From assembly GCF_002153425.1 (NCBI RefSeq), contig NZ_KZ119600.1, positions 3,934,143-3,998,142 on the forward strand: a stretch of DNA of 64,000 bases. Direction: 5' to 3'. A program made the translations under genes and the position numbers. Positions 9,782-18,302 of the stretch are shown here, piece by piece (positions within the stretch are counted from its first letter, which is position 1; each line of letters begins with the position of its first letter). The stretch is from Litchfieldia alkalitelluris. Lineage in GTDB: Bacteria > Bacillota > Bacilli > Bacillales > Salisediminibacteriaceae. The notes under the pieces are model-generated. The model was not told the origin of the DNA. It ran no database searches and saw only the letters and a list, made by a program, of their open reading frames with translations.

Positions 9782-9811
9782 AAAAAATGCATACCCAAAA
9801 CAGGTATACAT
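9782..9811 (-). terminator. Riboswitch-controlled terminator in the LuxR leader
   Basis: Minus strand ATGTATACC and GGGTATGCAT pair around TGTTTT and are followed by TTTTTT. It lies a few bases downstream of the GEMM-I aptamer and 90 bp before the coding start, so it is the likely expression platform. Confidence 0.8.
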
Positions 9812-9817
9812 TAATAA

Positions 9818-9907
9818 CCAGTTTTCGGTAACCCGACGACCGTAGCATTTGCCTTAGGCTCGTAGCTTTGCGTCCTTTCCTTTCAGAAAGTTTGCCTTTA
9901 TCGTTAT
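9818..9907 (-). promoter_or_regulatory. c-di-GMP-I (GEMM-I) riboswitch upstream of the LuxR-type gene
   Basis: The minus strand carries the GEMM-I core in order: AAAGGCAAAC, a short hairpin, GGACGCAAAGC, TACGAGCCTAAGGC, then GGTCGTCGGGTTACCGA. GACGCAAAGC, CCTAAGG and GGGTTACCGA are near-invariant in this class. The downstream terminator suggests transcriptional control. Whether ligand turns the gene on or off cannot be told by eye. Confidence 0.92.
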
Positions 9908-10137
9908 ATTCTTTTCGTCAAATCTATTCTAGTTAAAATGTTATAGCATAATGCGACAAAAGTCCACCTTTTTTCACAAAAATACATCTTTTCCCTATTA
10001 CTTTTATCTCTATTAACAATACAACGGACAAAAAAATTATCACTTTTCTTTAACCGCCATTCGTTTAGGATGCTGTATATGTTTGTTTAAGATATAGTAT
10101 AAATATCAGAAATTAGACTGAGGGAGGAAATAACACA

Positions 10138-11304
10138 GTGAAAATCACAGACTTACATACACCAGAAGAAAGACTACAGTTTTTACAAGAAAAAGTTGAA
10201 GTATTTAAAGAACGAGCAGATAAACATGATAAGGAAGGCTCCTTCCCTGTCGATAACATTAATGACTTGCGTAGTATCGGTTATCCCGCTTTAACGGTAC
10301 CTAAGAGACACGGCGGCATGGAGATCTCCTTGTTGGAAATGGTACAGCTCCAAGAGGTCATTGGGAAAGCTGATGGTTCAACTGCACTCTCCATTGGGTG
10401 GCACATGGGTATTGTCATGCATTTAGATGAGCAAAAAATCTGGAATGAGGACATCTATCAATTTTTTTGTGAAGAAGTGGTCAAAAAGGGATCGCTTCTT
10501 AATAATGCTGCCTCTGAGCCTGCTACAGGAAGTCCTACACGAGGTGGGAAGCCAGAAACAACTGCGAAGGAATCTGATGATGGGACAGCGTGGATCATTA
10601 CAGGCAGGAAGAATTTCACGACCATGTCTCCTGTGCTCGATTATTTCGTTGTGAGTGCGTCCATCGATGGAACGGATCAAGTTGGAAACTTCTTAATTCC
10701 CCGTGGTACGAAAGGAATGGAGATTGAGGAAACGTGGGATTCCATTGCCATGAGAGGTACCGGCAGCCACGACCTTGTTTTGACAGAAGTAATGGTTAAA
10801 AAAGAACATTTGGTGGAGAATGTCACTCCTGGGAACAAATCCGCACAAGGCTGGCTCCTCCATATTCCAGCATGTTATCTCGGCATTGCTGGTGCGGCTC
10901 AAAACTACGCGATTCAATTTGCGAAAAGCTACTCACCAAATAGTATCAGTGGGACGATTAGTGACTTACCTAACGTGCGTCAAAAAATCGGTGAAATGGA
11001 GCTTCGCCTCCAAGAAAGTAAGCATTTCCTTTACTCCACTGCCCGCGAATGGGACGAAGCAAGTGAGGAGAAACGCAGCGAAATGAAGCCAATCCTCAGT
11101 GCCGTGAAGCATTCCGTAGTGAACAACGCAATCGAGGTAGTGGATTTGGCAATGAGGGTAGTTGGGGCACGAAGTTTATCCGCAGGGAATCCGCTTCAGC
11201 GCTATTATCGCGACGTTCGCGCTGGTCTTCATAACCCTCCAATGGACGACATGACGATCATGCTATTGGCGGCAGATGCTATTGAGCGGGAGCGGGAAAA
11301 ATAG
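10138..11304 (+). CDS. Acyl-CoA dehydrogenase family flavoprotein
   Basis: A 388-aa FAD enzyme of the acyl-CoA dehydrogenase fold, resembling the Bacillus YdbM type. The N-terminal helical domain includes LRSIGYPALTVPKRHGGM; the middle beta domain has WIITGRKNFTTMSPVLDYFV and SIAMRGTGSHDLVL; the C-terminal domain has LAMRVVGARSLSAGNPLQRY and the RDVRAGLHNPPMDD segment. The usual catalytic Glu could not be placed, so a monooxygenase-like or desaturase-like role (DszC/SfnB relatives) is also possible. It starts with GTG behind GAGGGAGGAAATAACACA. It is monocistronic, between two c-di-GMP riboswitch units. Confidence 0.82.
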   Translation: MKITDLHTPEERLQFLQEKVEVFKERADKHDKEGSFPVDNINDLRSIGYPALTVPKRHGGMEISLLEMVQLQEVIGKADGSTALSIGWHMGIVMHLDEQKIWNEDIYQFFCEEVVKKGSLLNNAASEPATGSPTRGGKPETTAKESDDGTAWIITGRKNFTTMSPVLDYFVVSASIDGTDQVGNFLIPRGTKGMEIEETWDSIAMRGTGSHDLVLTEVMVKKEHLVENVTPGNKSAQGWLLHIPACYLGIAGAAQNYAIQFAKSYSPNSISGTISDLPNVRQKIGEMELRLQESKHFLYSTAREWDEASEEKRSEMKPILSAVKHSVVNNAIEVVDLAMRVVGARSLSAGNPLQRYYRDVRAGLHNPPMDDMTIMLLAADAIEREREK

Positions 11305-11405
11305 GGTGTTTTGAATATTTCTGGGAATGATTGCTAGTGGCGGCGTAGGGGATCGTGAATTGTACGAAGTGTTCGCTAGTGCGGCGTAAATAGCATGGTG
11401 GTTAG

Positions 11406-11446
11406 TATCCAACTTTTTCATTGCTCATTTGCGAAAAAGTTGGATA
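11406..11446 (+). terminator. Stem-loop after the acyl-CoA dehydrogenase gene
   Basis: TATCCAACTTTTTC and GAAAAAGTTGGATA form a perfect 14-bp stem with a 13-nt loop. The following tract is only weakly T-rich (ATTTATG), so termination efficiency is uncertain. Confidence 0.6.
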
Positions 11447-11548
11447 ATTTATGTAATATAGTGCATTTTACCCACTATTTCCATGGTAAAATACCCTGTA
11501 ATTATCTGAAAATTTGTTAGATAATATATTTAATAAATTACATATCGT

Positions 11549-11727
11549 ACTAAAGGGCAAAATCATTGAAAAATGATGACGCAAAGCTAGAGGGGCTAAA
11601 GTGGAAGAATTTCTAGATTGAAATGTGAGCCGTAGAAGGACAACATGGTTCGTCCTCCCTCCTTATTGACCTTCTCCACTATGCCAGCCAGCTACCGAAA
11701 GCGGACCTCCGTGCGATGAATAGGAGG
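11549..11727 (+). promoter_or_regulatory. c-di-GMP-I (GEMM-I) riboswitch with an expanded variable stem, leading a small gene
   Basis: Core elements in order: AAAGGGCAAA, hairpin TCATTGAAAAATGA with a GAAA tetraloop, GACGCAAAGCTAGAGGGGCT, then after about 80 nt ATGCCAGCCAGCTACCGAAA. The 80-nt insert lies where the class has its variable loop and forms its own stems (AGTGGAAG with CTTCTCCACT, AGGAC with GTCCT). Downstream, ACCTCC (11706-11711) can pair with the GGAGG of the ribosome binding site at 11722-11727, suggesting translational control of the 54-aa gene that follows. Confidence 0.82.
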
Positions 11728-11735
11728 AAAAGTCT

Positions 11736-11900
11736 ATGATTAAAGTGCTTTGGCATGAAATTCTCTTAGATTATTACCTATTTTTCTACAACCGTTGCAG
11801 CGAGGCTGAACCTAAAAAGCGGGGTGCAATTATCCGCAAAGCCTTCTACCATCAGGATAAAATTGCACATTTCAGAAATGCTGAAAACGCTCCCAACTAA
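11736..11900 (+). CDS. Small 54-aa protein under a c-di-GMP riboswitch
   Basis: An open frame of 54 codons that starts with ATG eight bases after a perfect AGGAGG and is followed 52 bp later by a strong terminator. The protein starts MIKVLWHEILLDYYLFFYN, has one Cys, a basic stretch (EPKKRGAIIRK) and a His-rich middle (FYHQDKIAHF). It has no signal peptide or clear membrane helix and is likely cytoplasmic. It lacks the SQELD-type motif of Spo0E-like phosphatases, and I do not recognise a family. The riboswitch, RBS and terminator together make it a real gene rather than chance. Confidence 0.8.
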   Translation: MIKVLWHEILLDYYLFFYNRCSEAEPKKRGAIIRKAFYHQDKIAHFRNAENAPN

Positions 11901-11952
11901 TTAGAACTATGACTTAGCCTTCTCATGTTTTAAATATAGTAATATTTTGGCT

Positions 11953-11988
11953 AGCACCCTGAATTATTTTTCAGTGGTGCTTTTTTTT
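11953..11988 (+). terminator. Terminator of the small riboswitch gene
   Basis: AGCACC and GGTGCT, with an inner CTGAA/TTCAG, form the stem; eight T residues follow. Confidence 0.9.
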
Positions 11989-12116
11989 ACATAAAACCCC
12001 AAAAAAATTATAAGAAAAACACATCTATTGAAATTCACCGAATATATCAATTAGGTGTACTGGCTCAATTTGAATTACGGACATATATTATAGAAGATCG
12101 TGATGGGGAAAAATAA

Positions 12117-12890
12117 GCGGATTGTCCTCAGCTTGTGGGGGTGCGGACAAATTCAGCGTGAATGACTAGCCTTTTGTCCGCTGATCCTGCTTCTGCGGAC
12201 AGTTACAGCTTGAATCTCAACCCTTTTGTCCCCTGCTCCTACTTCTGTGGACATTTCCAACTTGAATCTCTAGCTTTTTGTCCGCTGACCTTGCTTCTGC
12301 GGACATTTCCAACGTGAATCTCTAGCATTTTGTCCGCTGATCCTGCTTCTGCGGACAGTTCTAGCTTGATTCTCTAGCTTTTTGTCCGTTGCTTCTTCTT
12401 CTGCGGACATTTCTAGCTTGATTCTCTAGTGTTTTGTCCGCTGCTCCTGCTTCTGCGGACATTTCTAGCTTGATTCTCTAGCCTTTTGTCCGCTGATCCT
12501 GCTTCTGCGGACAGTTCTAGCTTGATTCTCTAGCCTTTTGTCCGCTGCTTCTGCTTCTGCGGACAGTTACAGCTTGAATCTCAACCCTTTTGTCCCCTGC
12601 TCCTACTTCTGTGGACATTTCCAACTTGAATCTCTATCGTTTTGTCCGCTGCTCTTGCTTCTGCGGACATTTCTAGCTTGATTCTCTAGCTTTTTGTCCG
12701 CTGATCCTGCTTATGCGGACAATTCCAGCGTGAATCTCTAACATTTTGTCCGTTGCTCCTGCTTCTGCGGACATTTACAACGTAAAGCTCTAGACTTTTG
12801 TCCCCTGCTCCTGCTTCTGCGGACATTTACAACGTAAAGCTCTAGACTTTTGTCCCCTGCTCCTGCTTCTGCGGACAATTCCAAGATGGA
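12117..12890. repeat. 52-bp tandem dyad array 2 (about 15 units)
   Basis: Units of 52 bp contain TTTTGTCCGC, a loop of 13 nt (tgatcctgcttct), then GCGGACA, and a spacer such as GTTCTAGCTTGATTCTCTAG. Units vary at single positions, including paired changes of hairpin arms (for example GTCCCC with GTGGAC is imperfect, GTCCGC with GCGGAC perfect). It fills the gap between the c-di-GMP small gene and the convergent lytic-transglycosylase-like gene. No coding potential. Confidence 0.9.
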
Positions 12891-13000
12891 TGCCAACATC
12901 GAGACTCAAATCGACTCCCCGTTCTGCTCATTCTCCCTCCTGAATGTAAGCAAATTATAAACTCCAAAAAAAACGAAAAATCACATAAATTCTAGTTACA

Positions 13001-13045
13001 AAAACCCCCTTTAGAAGAACAATCCATACGTCCTCCAAAGGGGGC
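13001..13045 (-). terminator. Terminator downstream of the lytic-transglycosylase-like gene
   Basis: On the minus strand CCCCCTTT pairs with AAAGGGGG, followed by TTTTTG. The loop is long (about 26 nt). A nearly G-free tract (13046-13212) separates it from the stop codon. Confidence 0.6.
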
Positions 13046-13212
13046 TCCACCCACAACTACAACAACAACTAATCCTACCAATCACTACTCCCATGCCTAA
13101 CCTACAACTACACTACACCAACACCTATGCCGCCATAGCACCTACACCCACCCAAACCAACACCAACACCCCAAAATCTCCCACACCAACTAACCTACCA
13201 CCACTTCTACTC
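13046..13212. other. G-poor, C/A-rich intergenic tract
   Basis: Over about 165 bases the plus strand is almost free of G, rich in ACC, CAC and CTA words. On the minus strand it is the 3' untranslated part of the transglycosylase mRNA and reads GT-rich. No gene or fold was recognised. Confidence 0.5.
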
Positions 13213-14085
13213 CTACTCCGACGCACTCATCAATGCCACTACCGCCGAATCATCTCGCTCCTTTGCTGCTTCCTGTATCTCCACTGCATACCAGCTCTTC
13301 GCATTTCCATTTGCACGAACATAATTTTTCATACCATAAATGCCTCTGTGATATGCCGTTAGGGCTTGATCCCAGTCACCATAGCGGTTATAAAGAAAAT
13401 CCAAATACGTAACAGCTAGCTGGATCGAATATAGAGGATCAAATAGCATGTCGTGATCGTATGGAAGGTCAGCCATTTCCGCTACCCACGGACCCGTGTT
13501 TTTCATGAATTGGGCCAAGCCATACGCACGTCCATAACGGGTTTGTGGCCCAACAACATCAGGACTGAACGTACCACCAGTTTCCACTCGCAATAATTCA
13601 TAAATTAGAAACGGGTCGATATCTTTGTCCAAAGCCTCCAACGTGAGGAACCTCCCCCACTCCTTCTCAAATTTCCCATCACTATCCTCGTACAAATAGT
13701 CAGCAACTTCATTTGCCGTTTCCCAAGCAAGGAATCCAGCGACCTCTTCAACGCGCCCTTCCGTAACGTCCTCATTCAACGTTTGTTTCATTTCAACAGT
13801 CGCCTTCAAGCCTTCTATCTCTAGTGCTTCGGCAAATTCCACCCGTTCCTGTTCCCTCTTATCAAGAACATTAGCCATTTGAAATTCCATAGATGAATTT
13901 ATTGTTTGAAATAAAGTTATTTCTGATTTTGCTAGATTAAAGTTGTTTTCCAAGTCTAGTAGTTCAACTTCTAGTGCAGCGAGTTCATTCTGTTTTTTTA
14001 AAGATTCATTGGCGAAAAATAGAGTCGTTGCCGTTGTCAGAAGCAATAACGCTGAAGTTATAACAACTAACCACTTTTTGTTCAT
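13213..14085 (-). CDS. Lytic-transglycosylase-like (SLT fold) protein with an N-terminal membrane anchor
   Basis: A 290-aa exported or membrane-anchored protein: one hydrophobic segment (about residues 5-25), a coiled coil (about 28-75), then a C-terminal SLT-type domain that cleaves peptidoglycan in relatives. The domain begins near IDPFLIYELLRVETGGTF, where the Glu of RVETGG would be the catalytic acid, and continues with YGLAQFMKNTGPWVAEMADL and AVTYLDFLYNRYGDWDQALT with AYHRG, a typical Goose-lysozyme/SLT ending. The start at 14085 is chosen because AAGGAGAGTAAGAAT precedes it; the open frame extends further upstream without an RBS. Confidence 0.85.
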   Translation of the reverse strand: MNKKWLVVITSALLLLTTATTLFFANESLKKQNELAALEVELLDLENNFNLAKSEITLFQTINSSMEFQMANVLDKREQERVEFAEALEIEGLKATVEMKQTLNEDVTEGRVEEVAGFLAWETANEVADYLYEDSDGKFEKEWGRFLTLEALDKDIDPFLIYELLRVETGGTFSPDVVGPQTRYGRAYGLAQFMKNTGPWVAEMADLPYDHDMLFDPLYSIQLAVTYLDFLYNRYGDWDQALTAYHRGIYGMKNYVRANGNAKSWYAVEIQEAAKERDDSAVVALMSASE

Positions 14086-14404
14086 ATTCTTACTCTCCTT
14101 TTTTAAAAGCCAGTCCCCGTAACCCATCAGAAGATGTAGTCCAGAGACTAGCATTTTTATTGGTATCGCCTTTTCTTCAGCAATTACCAGTTTCATAGTT
14201 TTTATACATGAAATGATAGATTTCTTATTAAAGACAGCAAAAAAGACTAAAACTAGTGAAATCATCAGACCCAACTTCCACACTTCATAGGCGGTTCCGG
14301 GCCAAACGCAGCCACCCTCACAATACAACGCACATGTGGTGGTGACAGCACCAGAATGGTATGATAGTGTTACGCTGTACCATTGAAAGGAATGTAAATG
14401 TTTT

Positions 14405-16636
14405 ATGAAAAAAAGTGTTGTTATTGCTGAAAAACCATCAGTTGCGCGGGATATTGCCCGTGTACTGAACTGTCATAAAAAAGGAAATGGATTCATCGAA
14501 GGACAGAAATACATCGTCACTTGGGCCTTGGGGCATTTAGTTACTCTCGCGGACCCTGAAGCGTATGACGATAAATATAAAGCGTGGAAGTTAGAAGATT
14601 TGCCGATGATGCCAAAGGATTTGAAGCTCACGGTTATTAAGAAAACGAGTAAACAGTTCCATGCTGTAAAAAGTCAATTGACCCGTTCCGATGCTGGAGA
14701 GATTATTATTGCAACGGATGCGGCTCGCGAAGGGGAACTTGTTGCTCGCTGGATCATTGAAAAAGCCAAGGTTAAAAAGCCTGTAAAACGACTTTGGATC
14801 AGTTCCGTTACGGACAAAGCAATCAAAGAAGGTTTTCAAAAACTCAAAGATGGTAGGGAGTACGAAAACCTATACCAATCAGCCGTGGCTCGCTCGGAAG
14901 CAGATTGGTATGTTGGCCTAAATGCAACGAGAGCACTAACTACTAAATTTAACGCTCAACTCTCTTGTGGACGGGTGCAGACCCCAACCGTTGCGATCAT
15001 CGCAAATCGTGAAAAGGAAATCCAAACATTTAAACCAAAGCCTTACTTTGGGGTAAAGGCAAAAACCGATCAGAACCTTTCCTTAACTTGGATTGACAAG
15101 AAAACGAACGATATGAGGACATTCTCTAAAGAGACAGGGGACAAGCTTTTATCCAAAACAAAGAATGAGAAACAGGCCACCATAGTTGACATTGACAAGA
15201 AACACAAAAAAGTTTTTTCCCCAGGACTATTTGATCTTACGGAACTACAGCGAGTGGCTAACAAGGCGTTCGGTTATTCTGCCAAGGAAACGCTAGGAAT
15301 TCTGCAGAAGCTATACGAGCAGCACAAGGTGTTGACTTACCCTCGGACGGATTCCCGTTTCTTATCAAGTGACATCGTGGACACGTTGAAGGATCGAATC
15401 AAGGCTTGTGGCAATGTGCGTGATTACACGAAGCTCGCCCACACTTTGCTTCAAAAGCCGATTAAGGGGAATAAATCATTCGTAGATGATAAGAAAGTAT
15501 CTGACCACCATGCGATTATACCAACAGAGGAAACGCCGATAGTAGCCAAGTTTTCAGATAAGGAAAGAAAGATTTATGATGTGGTTGTGAAGCGTTTCTT
15601 GGCTGTCATGTATCCTCCTTTCGAATTTGAGCAAACGACGATGAAGGCTGAGATTGCTGGGGAAAACTTTGTGGCTAAGGGGAAAACAGTGATCGCTCCG
15701 GGTTGGAAGGAAATCTATGACGACCGCTTTAGTGAAGAGGGAGACGAGGATCAAGCTGAGTTGCAGGAGCAATTGTTACCAAAACTCCATCAGGGAGATA
15801 AGCTTCAAATCACTTCAGTCAAACAAACAAATGGTGAAACGAAGCCGCCAGCTCGTTTTAATGAAGCGACATTATTATCAGCTATGGAAAACCCTGGTAA
15901 ATTCATCTCTGATATGGGGAATGAAACGAATAAGAAGGATTTGGCGAAAACGTTGGAGAAGACTGGCGGGCTTGGAACGGTTGCGACTCGCGCAGATATT
16001 ATTGACAAGCTTTTCAACAGCTTTTTGATCGAAAAAAAGGGGAAAGATATTCATATCACGTCAAAAGGAAAGCAGTTATTGGACCTTGTACCTGAAGATC
16101 TCAAGTCCCCCGCCTTAACGGCAGAATGGGAGCAAAAGCTTGAGGCCATTGCAAAAGGAAAGCTACCAAAAGCTACATTTATCAGCGACATGAAGGGCTA
16201 CGCAAAATCCGTAGTCTATGAAATAAAAAATAGCGAAAAAAAGTACAAACACACCAACATGACTGGGACGAAATGTCCTGATTGTGGTAAATTCATGCTT
16301 GAGGTGAATGGGAAAAAAGGTAAAATGCTTGTGTGTCAGGATCGTGATTGTGGACATAGGAAGAACATCTCCAAAGTCACGAATGCCAGATGTCCTAAGT
16401 GTAAAAAGAAGCTAGAGTTGCGTGGACAAGGCGAAGGTCAAGTGTTCGTCTGTAAATGTGGTCATAAGGAAAAGCTCTCCACGTTCAATGAACGAAAGGC
16501 GAAAGAAAAGAACACGAAATTGTCCAAGCGAGAAGTGAATCAATACATGAAGAAGCAAAATAAGCAGGAAAGTAATGATGAACCATTTAACCCTGCTCTG
16601 GCAGATGCCCTGGCAAAGCTAAAGTTGAAGGACTAA
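14405..16636 (+). CDS. topB: DNA topoisomerase III (type IA)
   Basis: A type IA topoisomerase of 743 aa that relaxes and decatenates DNA. The N-terminal Toprim begins VVIAEKPSVARDIARVL; the acidic motif appears in ATDAAREGELVARW; the active-site Tyr is Y312 in YPRTDSR. The C-terminus has two zinc-ribbon units (CPDCGKFMLEV with CQDRDCGH; CPKCKKKLEL with CKCGHKEK) and a lysine-rich tail. Length and layout match Bacillus TopB (about 730 aa). RBS AAAGGAATG. It is alone in its transcription unit and followed by a terminator. Confidence 0.95.
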   Translation: MKKSVVIAEKPSVARDIARVLNCHKKGNGFIEGQKYIVTWALGHLVTLADPEAYDDKYKAWKLEDLPMMPKDLKLTVIKKTSKQFHAVKSQLTRSDAGEIIIATDAAREGELVARWIIEKAKVKKPVKRLWISSVTDKAIKEGFQKLKDGREYENLYQSAVARSEADWYVGLNATRALTTKFNAQLSCGRVQTPTVAIIANREKEIQTFKPKPYFGVKAKTDQNLSLTWIDKKTNDMRTFSKETGDKLLSKTKNEKQATIVDIDKKHKKVFSPGLFDLTELQRVANKAFGYSAKETLGILQKLYEQHKVLTYPRTDSRFLSSDIVDTLKDRIKACGNVRDYTKLAHTLLQKPIKGNKSFVDDKKVSDHHAIIPTEETPIVAKFSDKERKIYDVVVKRFLAVMYPPFEFEQTTMKAEIAGENFVAKGKTVIAPGWKEIYDDRFSEEGDEDQAELQEQLLPKLHQGDKLQITSVKQTNGETKPPARFNEATLLSAMENPGKFISDMGNETNKKDLAKTLEKTGGLGTVATRADIIDKLFNSFLIEKKGKDIHITSKGKQLLDLVPEDLKSPALTAEWEQKLEAIAKGKLPKATFISDMKGYAKSVVYEIKNSEKKYKHTNMTGTKCPDCGKFMLEVNGKKGKMLVCQDRDCGHRKNISKVTNARCPKCKKKLELRGQGEGQVFVCKCGHKEKLSTFNERKAKEKNTKLSKREVNQYMKKQNKQESNDEPFNPALADALAKLKLKD

Positions 16637-16670
16637 TAATACGTTTGCCGTCGGCTGATTACGAATTTTT

Positions 16671-16717
16671 AAAAAGGAGACCCGTGCTTGTTACAAAAGC
16701 ATAGGAGCTCCTTTTTT
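16671..16717 (+). terminator. Terminator of topB
   Basis: AAAAAGGAG pairs with CTCCTTTTTT across a structured loop; a T tract completes it. Confidence 0.8.
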
Positions 16718-16773
16718 CATGATATAAATGATTATCCTTTTTCTCGGATATGGATTAATTCTATATAAATGTG

Positions 16774-16812
16774 TTGAGGAGTCGGAGCGAACGAGACTCC
16801 TGCGGGAACAGC
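16774..16812. repeat. Fragment of a Bacillus-type dispersed repeat
   Basis: GAGTCGGAGCGAACGAGACTC forms a hairpin and is followed by CTGCGGGAACAGC. It has the CCTGCGGGA word seen in the repeats at 2411-2690 and 60688-60869 but is too short for firm assignment. Confidence 0.45.
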
Positions 16813-16832
16813 AACATTCGTGCAAAACTTTT

Positions 16833-18092
16833 TTACTTCGTCCCCTTCAACCTTGCAATTCGTCTGTCTAGTGATGGATGGGTAGAAAAAACATCTAGCA
16901 TTTTTTCAGGCGTACTTATCATAAATGCTGCATAAGGTTTCTGTTCCTTGCTTATTCTCGGATTTCCACCCTTCAAGCTTTCAAGAGCATGGATCATAGA
17001 ATTACTGTCTATTAACTCCGATGCTAACTTATCTGCCGCAAACTCCCGCCTTCTTGAAAACGCCTTGACGACAAGACTACCTAAAAATACAAGTACTGCA
17101 GAAACGAGCATTTTTACAATTGCAATAATAATAAACATAAGTGCACTTACTTGCTCGGAAAAAAAGGATAGCCACTTGATTATCGACAGTGGAAGTGTAA
17201 TTAACAGTACAATTGTATTGACAACACTCTGTACTAAGCTCAATGTAACCATGTCCCCATTAGAAATATGCGCCACTTCATGTGCTGCAACGGCAGCAAT
17301 GGCTTGTTCGTCCATTTGATCTAGCAGTGCCGTACTGAAAGCGACAAGGGAATTGCTTTTGCTTGCGCCAGTAGCAAAAGCATTAACATCGCCACTAGCA
17401 TAAATCCCCACCTCTGGCATCTTCGTCATACCTGCTTTTTCACAAAGGGAAGCTACAAGTTCATACAAGCTACGTTCCTCTTCATTTTGGTAGTTATTAG
17501 GATCAATAATATACATATTATGCACTTTTTTTGCACGGGCCTTCGAAAACAGAAGTCCTATAAATGGAAAAGTGAATCCCAGCAGTAATATGAACGGTGC
17601 CACTGCAACTAATGCGCCGGCTGATATAATAGAAAGGGAGAGCACAATAGCAACATTTGCAACTAGAAACCATGTCCACCGTTTCAAACTGCCACCTCCA
17701 ATGTGAATAGGGTTCGATCCCTTCACAAAATTAGTAATGCCAGTAAAATCTCTCATGAGTCCTCCCTGTTGGTGCTGGTCGTGCTGATGCACATGCTGGT
17801 GGTACTGCTCGTGTTGCGCATTATGTACGTTTTGTGCATGTTGTTGTGCAAGTGGTACATGCTGTTCGTGTTGTCGTGTATTTTGTGCATTTTCTACATG
17901 TTGTTGTGCATGTGGTACATGTTGTTCATGTTGTGCTCCGGCATTCGAATCAAATTGGTAAGGCTGTCCATTGTGCAATTCTTGATGTAGTGGCACAATG
18001 TTGTTTTCTCTGATAGGAATTCCACAATTTGGGCAAAACTTGGCACTGTCAGAAACTTCATTGCCACATTCAAAACAAGTTTTTAAAGCCAT
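16833..18092 (-). CDS. M48 (HtpX-type) membrane metalloprotease with zinc ribbon and His/Gln-rich linker
   Basis: A 419-aa protease expected to degrade damaged membrane proteins. It starts with a zinc ribbon (CFECGNEVS, CPNCGIPI; residues 5-25), then about 75 residues of His/Gln-rich low complexity with internal repeats of HEQHVP-AQQH, then two membrane helices, the catalytic HEVAH (about residue 270), further membrane helices and the third zinc ligand region REFAADKLAS. Canonical HtpX is about 290 aa and lacks the N-terminal extension. The His-rich linker could bind metal, but that is inference. The gene is monocistronic. Confidence 0.9.
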   Translation of the reverse strand: MALKTCFECGNEVSDSAKFCPNCGIPIRENNIVPLHQELHNGQPYQFDSNAGAQHEQHVPHAQQHVENAQNTRQHEQHVPLAQQHAQNVHNAQHEQYHQHVHQHDQHQQGGLMRDFTGITNFVKGSNPIHIGGGSLKRWTWFLVANVAIVLSLSIISAGALVAVAPFILLLGFTFPFIGLLFSKARAKKVHNMYIIDPNNYQNEEERSLYELVASLCEKAGMTKMPEVGIYASGDVNAFATGASKSNSLVAFSTALLDQMDEQAIAAVAAHEVAHISNGDMVTLSLVQSVVNTIVLLITLPLSIIKWLSFFSEQVSALMFIIIAIVKMLVSAVLVFLGSLVVKAFSRRREFAADKLASELIDSNSMIHALESLKGGNPRISKEQKPYAAFMISTPEKMLDVFSTHPSLDRRIARLKGTK

Positions 18093-18227
18093 GAATTTCT
18101 CCTCCTGTTAGTAGTTTGGATTGAAAGCAAGTCTGCTAGATTCAACAATCCTCGACAATGCATTCTCCCTACTATTTCGATACCCAAAACTTTTATCCTG
18201 CTACTTTTGGCATAGTTTTCCCCACAA

Positions 18228-18265
18228 AAAGAGATGGAAGATTCCAATGAACCTTCCACCTCTTT
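18228..18265 (-). terminator. Terminator after the 29-codon gene
   Basis: AAAGAGGTGGAAG and CTTCCATCTCTTT on the minus strand pair with one mismatch, followed by TTTTTG. It lies 38 bp after the stop of the small open frame at 18303-18392. Confidence 0.7.
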
Positions 18266-18302
18266 ATTTAACGCATAAGTATTGGCTTTCATGTAATCTG
18301 TC

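Noticed and set aside
12117-12890. CRISPR array
   Set aside because: Whole 52-bp units repeat in tandem without unique spacers, the repeats diverge along their length and no cas genes are near. The same holds for the other arrays.
14086-14328. N-terminal 81-codon extension of the lytic-transglycosylase-like protein
   Set aside because: An excellent RBS lies just before the internal ATG at 14085, directly followed by a normal membrane anchor; the upstream codons lack an RBS.
18083-18292. 69-codon minus frame upstream of the M48 protease
   Set aside because: It overlaps the protease start, runs through a terminator hairpin and has no RBS.
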